A DNA stretch of 64,000 bases, taken from positions 124,001 through 188,000 of the forward strand of contig NZ_RCWZ01000001.1 in NCBI RefSeq assembly GCF_003675385.1, written 5' to 3'. This DNA comes from Mucilaginibacter kameinonensis. Lineage in GTDB: Bacteria; Bacteroidota; Bacteroidia; Sphingobacteriales; Sphingobacteriaceae. The notes under the pieces are model-generated. The model made no database searches, had not been told where the DNA came from, and saw only the letters and a program-made list of their open reading frames with translations. Below are positions 51,637 through 60,438 of this stretch, in pieces. Positions within the stretch are counted from its first letter, which is position 1, and every line of letters starts with the position of its first letter. Both the position numbers and the translations under genes were made by a program.

Positions 51637-53172
51637 TTATTTTCCACTTGCCCGCTTTACCATAAAATCCAAAGCTGCTTTGTCAGGTAATGGTTTCGCT
51701 TCCGGTTTTTCGCCCAGGATCATAATTTTATTATCGCTTGTTGTATAGGCAGGCCATGTTGGTACACCTTTCCCGTTAGGGTTACCGGTTTTAGCAAAAT
51801 TTGCCCAATAGGTGCTCATGATATTGGCCAATTGCTGATCAACAGGCTCCCATGGGCGGTTCAGGAATTTAAGGTTATCATAAGCATAAGCCACCTCGCC
51901 GGTATGGAAAGCGCCATATTTAACAAAATCTGCAGTGGCCGGCAAGCGGCGGGTAAAACGGTAAACATAAATTTTCGATTTCGCTTTTTCGCTTTGTACA
52001 TTGGCCCAGGTATAATTCTGCATCCCGAAAATCTGATCGCGGTTGATCCGGATTTGTGAGGTTGCAGCTTCCTGATCCGAACCTGCCGGGTACAATTTTA
52101 AAAGTTCATCAGCATCAGCACCGTATTGAGTGCTTATCATTTTCTTATAATCTTCGGCCGTTTTTGGCGGGCCAACAAAGGCATCATCTTCATTCCAGCC
52201 GGTAAGTACGGGCACATCGTTTTGCTTATGCTCATTAAAAATATCGGCAATACTTTCCGGTAAAACATAACCGTCAATAACCGGGCGGCTTTGGCCTTTG
52301 CCAACCAGTTCGGCAGCAGGTTTGTTTCTCAATTCCGCAAGAGAACTTGCACCTAATGTAGTTGCCGTTTTTATGCCGTTTTCTTCCGCTTCTTTCAAGC
52401 CGTCGTATTCACGCGGACTGATAAAACTGGCCCCGCTTTCGGCTATAGCGCCGTTAAACAGGCCTTTTCCTAATGGTGATGCCACCAAACAATTTACACT
52501 CATGGAACCTGCCGACTGACCAGCGATAGTAACCTTGCCCGGATCGCCGCCAAAGGCAGCTATATTCTGTTTTATCCATTTCAATGCAGCCAACTGATCC
52601 ATCAAACCATAATTTCCTGAAGCATGATGCGGCGATTCCTTAGTTAATTCGGGATGGGCGAAAAAGCCAAAAATCCCCACACGATAATTAATAACCACAA
52701 ATATGATCCCCTTTTTTGCCATCGCTTCGCCATCATAAATAGGCACACCCGCGCCGCCGCTTACAAATCCTCCACCATAAATATATACCAATACAGGTCG
52801 TTTTTCTGCGGATGTTTTAGCGGCAGTCCATACGTTTAAATAGAGGCAATCTTCGCTGATAGGTTCGTAAGGAATGAGAAATTCGCGTGTGTATACACCA
52901 AATGCATCAGGCTTACCCTGCATTGGGCTGGCAGCAAATTCGGTGCATTTTTTAATACCATCCCAGGGCTTTACCGGTTGAGGTGCTTTCCAACGTAAAT
53001 CGCCAACGGGCGGAGCCGCAAAGGGGATTCCTTTATAAATATGCACATCGCCAGCCTGATTGGCGAAACCAGATACTTTGCCTGCATCGGTAGCCACAAC
53101 ATCAAGGTTTTTATTTTGAGCAAAAACAGAACTTACCAGCAGCAAAAGCGGAAGTAAAAGGATGCGTTTCAT
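51637..53172 (-). CDS. Secreted type B carboxylesterase
   Basis: A 511-aa protein with signal peptide MKRILLLPLLLLVSSVFAQ. The alpha/beta hydrolase carries the oxyanion loop YIYGGGFVSGGAG, nucleophile elbow AGQSAGSMSVN (S220), and the His in FHTGEVAYAY. It belongs to the carboxylesterase/lipase type B family that hydrolyses ester bonds of small or sugar esters in the periplasm. Transcribed alone, convergent with the barrel gene. Confidence 0.92.
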   Translation of the reverse strand: MKRILLLPLLLLVSSVFAQNKNLDVVATDAGKVSGFANQAGDVHIYKGIPFAAPPVGDLRWKAPQPVKPWDGIKKCTEFAASPMQGKPDAFGVYTREFLIPYEPISEDCLYLNVWTAAKTSAEKRPVLVYIYGGGFVSGGAGVPIYDGEAMAKKGIIFVVINYRVGIFGFFAHPELTKESPHHASGNYGLMDQLAALKWIKQNIAAFGGDPGKVTIAGQSAGSMSVNCLVASPLGKGLFNGAIAESGASFISPREYDGLKEAEENGIKTATTLGASSLAELRNKPAAELVGKGQSRPVIDGYVLPESIADIFNEHKQNDVPVLTGWNEDDAFVGPPKTAEDYKKMISTQYGADADELLKLYPAGSDQEAATSQIRINRDQIFGMQNYTWANVQSEKAKSKIYVYRFTRRLPATADFVKYGAFHTGEVAYAYDNLKFLNRPWEPVDQQLANIMSTYWANFAKTGNPNGKGVPTWPAYTTSDNKIMILGEKPEAKPLPDKAALDFMVKRASGK

Positions 53173-53338
53173 CTAAATAGGTTTAATAATTGGTTTGTTA
53201 AACTTACAAAGTTTTCCCGAACAGACCTTGCGTTTAAACAACAAACCCTTTGTAACAATCTGTATAATTAACAAAAACATCATATTGCATTTTAAATGCT
53301 TTGTTGATATTTGGCGCAATCAAAAATCTTTTCCCGCG

Positions 53339-55021
53339 ATGAAGTTTAAACATCTGCTGCTTATTTCCCTCTCGTTCGCTACCGTTTCGGTATCCGCACA
53401 AAAAAAGAAAACTACAACAACGCCTCCTGCGTCTGCATCAATTCCCCGCCCAAAACTGGTTGTGGGTTTAGTGGTTGACCAAATGCGCTGGGACTACCTG
53501 TACCGTTATTATGATCGTTACCAAACCGGTGGTTTTAAACGCATGCTTAATGAAGGTTTCACCTGCGAAAACACTAATATCGACTATATTCCTACCGTAA
53601 CAGCTGCTGGTCACACCTGCATTTACACTGGTTCTATCCCTGCCATACACGGCATAGTTGGCAACGACTTTATTATCCAGGCTACCGGCAAATCAATGTA
53701 TTGTACAGATGACAGCACAGTGGTTGCCGTTGGCAGTACTTCAAAAGCGGGCCAGATGTCGCCCCGTAACTTATTGGTTAGCACCGTTACCGACGAGTTA
53801 AGGCTTGCTACCAATTTCCGTTCAAAAGTTATCGGTATTGCCTTGAAAGACCGCGGCGGTATCCTGCCTGCAGGTCACTCGGCAAATGCAGCTTACTGGT
53901 TTGATGATGCAAGCGGCAACTGGATCACCAGTACTTATTATATGAATGACCTGCCGTCATGGGTTAAAACTTTCAACGGTCAAAAAATTGCTGAAAAATA
54001 CCTGAAACAGGATTGGAACCCATTATACCCTATTGATACTTACGTGCAAAGCGCGCCTGATAACAGCGACCGTTACGAAGATAAATTTCCAGGCGCCGCT
54101 ACACCAACCCTACCGGTTAAAACTTCTGAATTGTATAAAGGCCGCATCGGCATGATCCGCTCTACTCCTTTCGGCAACACCATGACCCTTGATCTGGCTA
54201 AGGCAGCCATCGAAGGCGAAAAGCTGGGTAAAAATACCGTAACCGACTTTTTAGCAGTGAGCCTTTCATCAACAGATTATGTTGGTCACCAGTTTGGCCC
54301 TAACTCGGTTGAGGTTGAGGATACATATTTAAGGCTCGACCAAGACCTGGCGGCTTTTTTCAATTATTTAGATGCCACTGTTGGTAAAGGCAATTACTCG
54401 GTTTTCCTGAGTGCCGACCACGGCGCTGCCCACAATCCTAACTTTTTGAAAGATCATAACATCCCCGCAGGTGTTTGGGACGATAGCAAAGCTGCCAAAG
54501 AAATGAACACCATGATCAGCGATAAATACAAGGTGAATAACCTGATCATCAGCATGGATAACTACCAGGTTAACTTCAACAACGCGGCCCTTGCAAAAGC
54601 AGGCGTTAGTGAAGATGCTATAAAACTGGATTGTATCGATTACCTGAAAAAGCAACAAGGTATTGCTTATGCAATCGACCTGCAAAAAATTCAGGAAGCT
54701 AATATTCCTGATGATTTGCGCAGCATGATCATTAACGGTTACAATGCGGAGCATAGCGGAGCCATCCAGATTATCCTGAAACCGGCCTGGTATACAGGTC
54801 ATGGTTCTAATGACCGTGGCCCAACCGGTACCACACACGGTACTTGGAACCCGTATGACTCACACATTCCGCTGGTATTTATGGGCTGGGGCATTAAACA
54901 TGGCAACCTTACCCGCCAAACACATATGACTGATATTTCGGCTACTATAGCATCGTTACTACATATCCAGGCACCTAACGGCTGCGTGGGCAAAACTGTT
55001 AGCGAAGCGTTGAAGAACTAA
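53339..55021 (+). CDS. pafA: PafA-type alkaline phosphatase, secreted
   Basis: A 560-aa protein starting at the ATG at 53339 (MKFKHLLLISLSFATVSVSA, a good signal peptide); the upstream in-frame ATG lies 144 bp earlier and gives no signal peptide. Metal and active-site features are VVDQMRWDYL (D47), the nucleophile Thr in YIPTVTAAGHT (T88), GIVGND, KDRGG (K170 and R172) and LSADHGAAHNP. PafA enzymes are constitutive periplasmic phosphatases that take phosphate from many monoesters. A complex terminator follows. Confidence 0.9.
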   Translation: MKFKHLLLISLSFATVSVSAQKKKTTTTPPASASIPRPKLVVGLVVDQMRWDYLYRYYDRYQTGGFKRMLNEGFTCENTNIDYIPTVTAAGHTCIYTGSIPAIHGIVGNDFIIQATGKSMYCTDDSTVVAVGSTSKAGQMSPRNLLVSTVTDELRLATNFRSKVIGIALKDRGGILPAGHSANAAYWFDDASGNWITSTYYMNDLPSWVKTFNGQKIAEKYLKQDWNPLYPIDTYVQSAPDNSDRYEDKFPGAATPTLPVKTSELYKGRIGMIRSTPFGNTMTLDLAKAAIEGEKLGKNTVTDFLAVSLSSTDYVGHQFGPNSVEVEDTYLRLDQDLAAFFNYLDATVGKGNYSVFLSADHGAAHNPNFLKDHNIPAGVWDDSKAAKEMNTMISDKYKVNNLIISMDNYQVNFNNAALAKAGVSEDAIKLDCIDYLKKQQGIAYAIDLQKIQEANIPDDLRSMIINGYNAEHSGAIQIILKPAWYTGHGSNDRGPTGTTHGTWNPYDSHIPLVFMGWGIKHGNLTRQTHMTDISATIASLLHIQAPNGCVGKTVSEALKN

Positions 55022-55039
55022 GTTGTAAGTTTTTCGTAC

Positions 55040-55094
55040 AAAGTCCTGAGTTAAAGCACAGCCAAACGGCCTTGTTTGGCTCGGGACTTTTTAA
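55040..55094 (+). terminator. Compound hairpin terminator after pafA
   Basis: Inner stem AGCCAAAC/GTTTGGCT with loop GGCCTT inside an outer stem AAAGTCC/GGGACTTT, ending in TTTTT. It is also close to the next gene's start at 55109. Confidence 0.65.
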
Positions 55095-55108
55095 TTTGGA
55101 AAAAAGCG

Positions 55109-55735
55109 ATGAAAAAATATATCTCCAGATTTCATTACGTTACACAGGATATGCCAGGCCGAAGCCATGTGCAGCAGGTACAAATTGCTTGCGGGGCAGG
55201 CGCCAACTGGGTGCAATATCATTGCATGAGCAAACCCGAAGACGAACTGATTGATGAGATAAACGAGATAGCCGAAATTTGCGACGATTGGGGAGCAACC
55301 CTTATCATCGCCAACCATTATGATTTGATTGACCGGGTTGACGCACAGGGTGTACATATTGATGATATCGACGCTGACCTCCCGACTATACGAAAAATTA
55401 TCGGCGCGGATAAAACCCTTGGCGCATCTGTTAATGACGCTGACGAACTATTAAAATTACAAAGCACCGGCGTAGTTGATTATTACGCCTATGGCCCGTT
55501 TTCATCTACTTTAACCGATGACTCGAACGATAATGCCCCTCTTGGCTTTAACGGGTATCGCAAACTGGAAAAGCTGGGCATAAGCATTCCGGTGATAGCG
55601 GCCGGCGGCATCCAATTGGATGATGTAGAGCCTTTGCTTCAAACAGGGATAGATGGCATCGCGGTATCATCAGCCATAAACCTGGTTGCTGATCCGGCAG
55701 CAAGCGTTAAGGAATTTTACAGAAAAATGTATTGA
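55109..55735 (+). CDS. ThiE/TenI-like TIM-barrel protein with altered active site
   Basis: A 208-aa (beta/alpha)8 protein of the thiamine-phosphate synthase family: YVTQDMPGRSHVQQVQIACG, IIANHYDLIDRVDAQGVHID, LGASVNDADELLK, YYAYGPFSSTLTDDS and VIAAGGIQLDDV. The usual VQLRxK is VQYHCMSK here, and the pyrophosphate-binding GPxxxTxTK becomes GPFSSTLTDDS. It may therefore be a TenI-like or repurposed protein. The ATG at 55109 is preferred over one 11 codons upstream, inside the terminator. Confidence 0.7.
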   Translation: MKKYISRFHYVTQDMPGRSHVQQVQIACGAGANWVQYHCMSKPEDELIDEINEIAEICDDWGATLIIANHYDLIDRVDAQGVHIDDIDADLPTIRKIIGADKTLGASVNDADELLKLQSTGVVDYYAYGPFSSTLTDDSNDNAPLGFNGYRKLEKLGISIPVIAAGGIQLDDVEPLLQTGIDGIAVSSAINLVADPAASVKEFYRKMY

Positions 55736-55743
55736 ATTACTTG

Positions 55744-56130
55744 ATGCATATTTTATATAAAGAGGATACTGATTATCTCAATAAGTTGTTAAACCTGCCT
55801 GCAAGAGGTGATGAACAAGATTGGGATATTGAATTGGCCGATCCGGCAAGGTTAAGCGAATTTTTAGCGACATTTAGGGCGTATGATCTAACACTATCTG
55901 TTAAAAAAGCTTTTTTAGCTCTAATAATCGCATCCTATGACGATCTATTGCAATACGATCCTGACGATGATGATTTTTATTGGACATCTATAAAAAGAAT
56001 AATCGAGCCAGAGAAACAAGAACATCTTGCATTATTACAATATTGGGCATTTGGCAATTTACCCCCCGAAGAAAACAATACTAAATTCCGGGTTACGAGC
56101 CGTGTAAAAAGCTATTTAAGTGAGGCTTGA
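55744..56130 (+). CDS. Hypothetical 128-aa acidic protein
   Basis: Starts MHILYKEDTDYLNKLLNLPA at the ATG 8 bp after the thiE-like stop (a TTG start four codons earlier is possible). Acidic, helical, no signal. The block YDDLLQYDPDDDDFYWTSIK is distinctive. No family recognised; size and composition resemble toxin-immunity or contact-dependent proteins, but this is weak. Confidence 0.55.
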   Translation: MHILYKEDTDYLNKLLNLPARGDEQDWDIELADPARLSEFLATFRAYDLTLSVKKAFLALIIASYDDLLQYDPDDDDFYWTSIKRIIEPEKQEHLALLQYWAFGNLPPEENNTKFRVTSRVKSYLSEA

Positions 56131-56160
56131 TTTGGAGTGTCATGGTATTAACAGTAGCCC

Positions 56161-56574
56161 CTATCTGTATTTGATCTGCCAATTGGTCTTCTTTAATTCA
56201 TCAAGCGAATAATCCAGCCTTTTCAAATACTTTTTGTTCCCGATCAGATAGCTCATATCCGCTCCGCCTCTTTCATATTTGGTTAGGCTATCGAGATTAA
56301 AAAAATATACATATAACGCTTTAGCTTTCCCTTCATTAGTATACTCAAGCCAGGCATTTTTGCCCGCTTTTGTTATAAAAGCGGTGTCATTAGGCGCTAT
56401 TGCATGTGATTGATAATATGCGATGTTATTTGCTGTGTATTTGGTTGTATCGTTGACGACCTCTACGGCGATGCTAACCGGAGATTGATTAATAACGCAC
56501 AGCCGATTGTCGTAATAATCCATAATGCAGCCTGTAAAAAACAAAAGCGCAAACAATAAAAGCTTCCTTTTCAT
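56161..56574 (-). CDS. Hypothetical 137-aa lipoprotein
   Basis: Start at the ATG at 56574 (MKRKLLLFALLFFTGCIMDY), where the lipobox FTGC gives Cys16. The earlier in-frame ATG adds 8 residues. The mature part is beta-rich (PVSIAVEVVNDTTKYTANNI, ALYVYFFNLDSLTKYERGGA). Unknown function; periplasmic or outer-membrane anchored. Confidence 0.65.
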   Translation of the reverse strand: MKRKLLLFALLFFTGCIMDYYDNRLCVINQSPVSIAVEVVNDTTKYTANNIAYYQSHAIAPNDTAFITKAGKNAWLEYTNEGKAKALYVYFFNLDSLTKYERGGADMSYLIGNKKYLKRLDYSLDELKKTNWQIKYR

Positions 56575-56723
56575 GATAGGTTTACCGTTAATACTCAATA
56601 AATAAAAAAGGTGACCGTTAATACTATTCTACGGTCATAAAATGTAGCCTCTACCTCATATCACAATAAAAACCTCATCTTTATATTTTCATTTAATATT
56701 CATCTGTAGCATCTACATTAGCA

Positions 56724-57296
56724 ATGTCATCACATCATATAGTTCGCGAAAAACAGGAGCCTGCTTTACTGGTTTTAAGTATGGATACTTTTGACGAAGA
56801 AATGCTTGGTCAGTTGTTGGAGTGGAGCCCTACGGTGATTTGCACAACCGATACTGCAGAAAAACTGAACACCTCGGGCATCAAGGTTGACTGGATAATT
56901 AGCGATGGGGATGCAGGTGACTTGCAATCAGATGTAAAGCTGATGCCAACTGGCGATGATAACTCGGCCGGCGCTGCTTTAAAATACCTGTTAACGCATA
57001 ATTACCCGGCAGTTAATGTGATAACTGATGCGCCGGAACTGAAAGATTTTTTGTTTTATGCTGATAAAATAAACCTGGTAATTTTCAGGGAGCAACAAAA
57101 GATCTACCCGGTTAATTCGGGTTTCAGTAAGTGGAAACCGGCAGGCGAGTTCATTGAATTGCTTTCGCACCCTTCGGGCTTGCAATTGAGCGGGCTTGAA
57201 GCCGTTGGCGGTAACAGGTATAAAACCACACACGATGGCTTTTTTACCCTTCAGTTTGAGCAATCTTTTTTGTTCATTGCCGAGGATATAGCGTAG
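56724..57296 (+). CDS. Thiamine pyrophosphokinase-like protein, divergent
   Basis: A 190-aa protein. VDWIISDGDAGDLQ resembles the D-x-D region of thiamine pyrophosphokinase, and the last ~60 residues (GLQLSGLEAVGGNRYKTTHD, FFTLQFEQSFLFIAEDIA) fit its C-terminal beta domain. The N-terminal half is shorter and differs from the standard enzyme. The order with the ThiE-like gene 1 kb upstream suggests a thiamine link, but this is not proven. Confidence 0.6.
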   Translation: MSSHHIVREKQEPALLVLSMDTFDEEMLGQLLEWSPTVICTTDTAEKLNTSGIKVDWIISDGDAGDLQSDVKLMPTGDDNSAGAALKYLLTHNYPAVNVITDAPELKDFLFYADKINLVIFREQQKIYPVNSGFSKWKPAGEFIELLSHPSGLQLSGLEAVGGNRYKTTHDGFFTLQFEQSFLFIAEDIA

Positions 57297-57446
57297 CGAA
57301 ACCGGCGACCCGTACGTATAGATAGTATTGGTTCGCTTTTTGAGTAAAAAATAATTTAAAACGCGTTAAACCGTTTAAACATTTAATAGTCTATATATTT
57401 ATATCAGCAAAAAATATTATGCTGATCAGTTAAAAATTCTTTCATC

Positions 57447-58553
57447 ATGAAAAGGACATATAAAAATCTATTAACAATTGCTTTAGGAGGCTTGTTGAGC
57501 CTGTCTTTAGCATTCAATGCTGATGCACAACGTGGCGGCGGTGGTTCTCGTGGTGGCGGAGGAGGCGGTGGCTCAAGATCGTCAGGCGGCGGTGGTGGCG
57601 GAGGCGGTAGTTTTTCCCGTCCTTCAGGTGGCAGTTTTTCACGCCCTTCAACCTCGTTTAACGGTAGCACCCGTACCGCGATAGCGGCACCACAACGTAG
57701 CTATGGCACCGATTCACGCAGCAGCTACGGCACTCCGCAACAACGCAGCTATGGTGGTATCAGGCCAAACGGAACCTCAATAGCACCACAACGCAGCTAT
57801 GGCAGCACTGCGCGTGTATACAATGGCACCCGTGGCGGTTATGCAACTGTAGACAGAAGGGTTTACAATGGCGGTCGTGGCACCTATTACAGAGGCGGTG
57901 GTTACGCCTATGGTGGTCGCAGGGTTTACCCTGGCACTTACCCTTATGGTGGCCGCGGCGGTTACTTTGGCAACCACTATTACTATCCATACCGTAATTA
58001 TTATAACTCGTTCTATTATCCACGTTTAGGTTTTAGCATAGGTTTCTTGCCTTACGGCTACTATCCTTTCTGGTGGGGCGATTACCAATATTACTACAGC
58101 GATGGTTTGTACTATCGTCAGTACAACGATCAATATACCGTTGTTGAGCCTCCAATTGGTGCCGAAATCAAAACCTTGCCATCAGGTGCGGAATCAATCA
58201 TGATCAACGGCGAGCAGTACTATGAGTTGAATGGTGTTTACTATCAGCCATATACCAAAGATGATGGTTCAACAGTTTACGTGATTGCCGGTAAAGATGG
58301 TCAGTTAAATACCGATCAGGGTAACGGCGATGGCGGCAGTGTTGATCAGGGCCCGCAAATTGGCGACATTGTAACCCAATTGCCTCCGGATTGCAGGAAG
58401 ATCAAAATCAATGGCGAAAAGCTATTTGTATCTCCTGACGGTTATTACTACCAGGAAACTCAAAACGGCGACAACAAAGCTTACAAAATTGTAGGCACTC
58501 CGTCAGATGATCCTGAAGATAACAACAGCGATCAAAATCCTAACCAACAGTAA
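57447..58553 (+). CDS. Gly/Tyr-rich secreted DUF6515 protein
   Basis: A 368-aa protein with a signal peptide ...LAFNADAQ. Residues ~28-65 are glycine/arginine/serine-rich, and residues ~70-200 carry repeats around APQRSYG and YGGR. A Tyr-rich segment at 175-215 (FGNHYYYPYRNYYNSFYYPR) follows, then two DUF6515-like parts (MINGEQYYELNGVYYQPYTK, KINGEKLFVSPDGYYYQETQ). It is probably exported to the cell surface; its role is unknown. Its coding strand is strongly G-biased, which creates a proline-rich shadow frame on the other strand. Confidence 0.8.
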   Translation: MKRTYKNLLTIALGGLLSLSLAFNADAQRGGGGSRGGGGGGGSRSSGGGGGGGGSFSRPSGGSFSRPSTSFNGSTRTAIAAPQRSYGTDSRSSYGTPQQRSYGGIRPNGTSIAPQRSYGSTARVYNGTRGGYATVDRRVYNGGRGTYYRGGGYAYGGRRVYPGTYPYGGRGGYFGNHYYYPYRNYYNSFYYPRLGFSIGFLPYGYYPFWWGDYQYYYSDGLYYRQYNDQYTVVEPPIGAEIKTLPSGAESIMINGEQYYELNGVYYQPYTKDDGSTVYVIAGKDGQLNTDQGNGDGGSVDQGPQIGDIVTQLPPDCRKIKINGEKLFVSPDGYYYQETQNGDNKAYKIVGTPSDDPEDNNSDQNPNQQ

Positions 58554-58579
58554 TTAATAAAAATTCGAATATATATAGT

Positions 58580-58613
58580 AAAGGCTGCTTCCGTAATGAA
58601 GGCAGCCTTTTTT
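58580..58613 (+). terminator. Terminator of the DUF6515 gene
   Basis: AAAGGCTGC and GCAGCCTTT arms with a short loop, followed by TTTTT, 26 bp past the stop. Confidence 0.8.
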
Positions 58614-58687
58614 GTTGATGTGTTGTAGATAGAGCATAAAATTTTCAGTACCTATGTTTCTGGCGAAAAGTGCGGGATTGTGCGATT

Positions 58688-58988
58688 CCCCTCTTGAGAG
58701 GGGTGGAGGGGTGTGTTTCTCTTCAAGCGATGAAACACACCCCAGCCACCGCTCGTTTCTTTCGCAGCCCCTCTCAAGAGCGGGGCTGTTGCATTCTAAT
58801 ATTGAGTTCTTAAAAACTCGCACGATTAAGCGTCTACGCTTGATCGTTAGCCTTAATTGAGCGTCCACGCTCCCGTAAAGCGTTATAAACGTAAGCGTGG
58901 ACGCTTACGTTGGTTATAATTCAAGCGAAAGACGCTTGAACTTGCGTTATATATTATAGAATGCAACAGCCCTGCTCTCAAGAGGGGG
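58688..58988. repeat. Type A palindromic repeat, copy 6, interrupted by a miniature element
   Basis: Outer arm cccctcttgagagggg, inner ggggtgtgttt/aaacacacccc, and the right outer arm ctctcaagag split by the insert at 58781-58974. Confidence 0.85.
58781..58974. mobile_element. 194-bp MITE-like element, copy 2
   Basis: Same length and same ends as copy 1 except one base at position 2 (CGGGGCTGTTGCATTCTA on the left; the right end complements CAGGGCTG). Flanked by exact 10-bp direct repeats CTCTCAAGAG (58771-58780 and 58975-58984), the mark of a transposition target duplication. Confidence 0.9.
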
Positions 58989-59088
58989 TTTTAAAAATTC
59001 AGGCTAAAACCAATAAAAGCACAACGACGGGCCTATTAATTACTAATTTTTTTAGGATTTAGCGTTTTCTTTTCTGAATTTTACTTTT

Positions 59089-60369
59089 ATGAATAACCTC
59101 CCGCCATTAGCCGAACGTATGCGTCCCAAATCGCTTAATGATTATGTTGGGCAAAAGCACCTTGTTGGGCCGGGAGCTGTTCTGCGGAAAGCCATCGAAT
59201 CGGGCTCCTTGCCATCAATGATATTCTGGGGGCCGCCAGGCGTTGGTAAAACAACGTTGGCTTATATCATTTCGCAATCCTTGTTCCGTCCGTTCTTTGC
59301 TTTGAGCGCTATCAATTCGGGGGTTAAAGATGTACGGGAGGTGATAGAAAAAGCATCTCAGTTAAAAGAACAAGGTGCCATACTGCCGATACTATTTATC
59401 GATGAGATCCACCGCTTTTCCAAATCCCAGCAAGATTCCCTGCTGGGTGCAGTAGAACGGGGCATAGTTACCCTAATAGGCGCTACTACCGAAAATCCAT
59501 CCTTCGAGGTTATCTCGGCTTTGCTCTCACGGTGCCAGGTTTACATACTACAACCACTTTCCGAAACCGACCTGATTGATCTGCTAAACAAAGCCATGCA
59601 GGAAGACGTGGTTTTGAAGGAAAAAAACATCACCATAAAAGATTACGAAGCTTTACTGCGCCTTTCGGGAGGCGATGCACGCAAGCTGCTCAATATTTTT
59701 GAGCTGCTGATTAATGCTTTCGACAGCAAGGAAATAGTATTAACCGATGAAGTTGTACTGGAACATGTGCAGCAAAACATGGCCCTGTATGATAAAACCG
59801 GTGAGCAGCATTATGATATTATCTCGGCCTTTATCAAATCTATGCGGGGTTCTGATCCCAACGGCGCGGTTTACTGGCTGGCGAGGATGATAGTTGGCGG
59901 CGAAGATCCGCTGTTTATCGCCCGCCGTATGCTCATTCTGGCCTCCGAAGATATTGGCAATGCCAACCCAAACGCCTTGCTGCTTGCGCAAAGCTGCTTT
60001 GAAGCCGTTAACAAAATAGGCATGCCCGAATCACAGCTGATATTATCGCAAACGGCCATTTATCTGGCCACATCACCCAAAAGTAACTCAGCTACAACAG
60101 CCATAGGCGCGGCTATAGCTTTGGTGCGCCAAACCGGCGATTTACCTGTGCCGTTGCATTTGCGAAATGCGCCAACCAAGTTTATGAAAAATATAGGCTA
60201 TGGAAAGGACTACAAATACGCCCATAGCTATGAAGGCAATTTTACCGACCTTGATTTCCTGCCCGATGCCCTCCGCGGAACAAAAATTTATGATCCCGGT
60301 AACAATGCGCGCGAAAATGAATCAAAAGAAAAGTTAAGAAAACTTTGGGGCGACAGGTATAAATACTAA
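59089..60369 (+). CDS. rarA: Replication-associated recombination protein A (AAA+ ATPase)
   Basis: A 426-aa protein. N-terminal [21 protein letters not shown], Walker [10 protein letters not shown] (residues 48-56), Walker [10 protein letters not shown], sensor motifs [10 protein letters not shown] and [10 protein letters not shown], and the C-terminal tetramerisation domain ([20 protein letters not shown]). RarA/MgsA acts at stalled replication forks with the clamp and RecA. Full length and monocistronic. Confidence 0.95.
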   Translation: MNNLPPLAERMRPKSLNDYVGQKHLVGPGAVLRKAIESGSLPSMIFWGPPGVGKTTLAYIISQSLFRPFFALSAINSGVKDVREVIEKASQLKEQGAILPILFIDEIHRFSKSQQDSLLGAVERGIVTLIGATTENPSFEVISALLSRCQVYILQPLSETDLIDLLNKAMQEDVVLKEKNITIKDYEALLRLSGGDARKLLNIFELLINAFDSKEIVLTDEVVLEHVQQNMALYDKTGEQHYDIISAFIKSMRGSDPNGAVYWLARMIVGGEDPLFIARRMLILASEDIGNANPNALLLAQSCFEAVNKIGMPESQLILSQTAIYLATSPKSNSATTAIGAAIALVRQTGDLPVPLHLRNAPTKFMKNIGYGKDYKYAHSYEGNFTDLDFLPDALRGTKIYDPGNNARENESKEKLRKLWGDRYKY

Positions 60370-60438
60370 TTTAAGCTTCGCTTTCAAAAGGTATATCTTT
60401 AACTAAACCTATACCTTAACCCTTAACTGTCTATATCT

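Larger units (their letters stand above)
58554..59088. other. Gene-free interval of 535 bp before rarA
   Basis: Terminator (58580-58613), type A repeat with the second miniature element (58688-58988), and ~100 bp AT-rich DNA where the rarA promoter should be. No coding frame. Confidence 0.75.

Noticed and set aside
57404..57670. Proline-rich minus-strand frame
   Set aside because: It is only the complement of the glycine-rich coding part of the DUF6515 gene.
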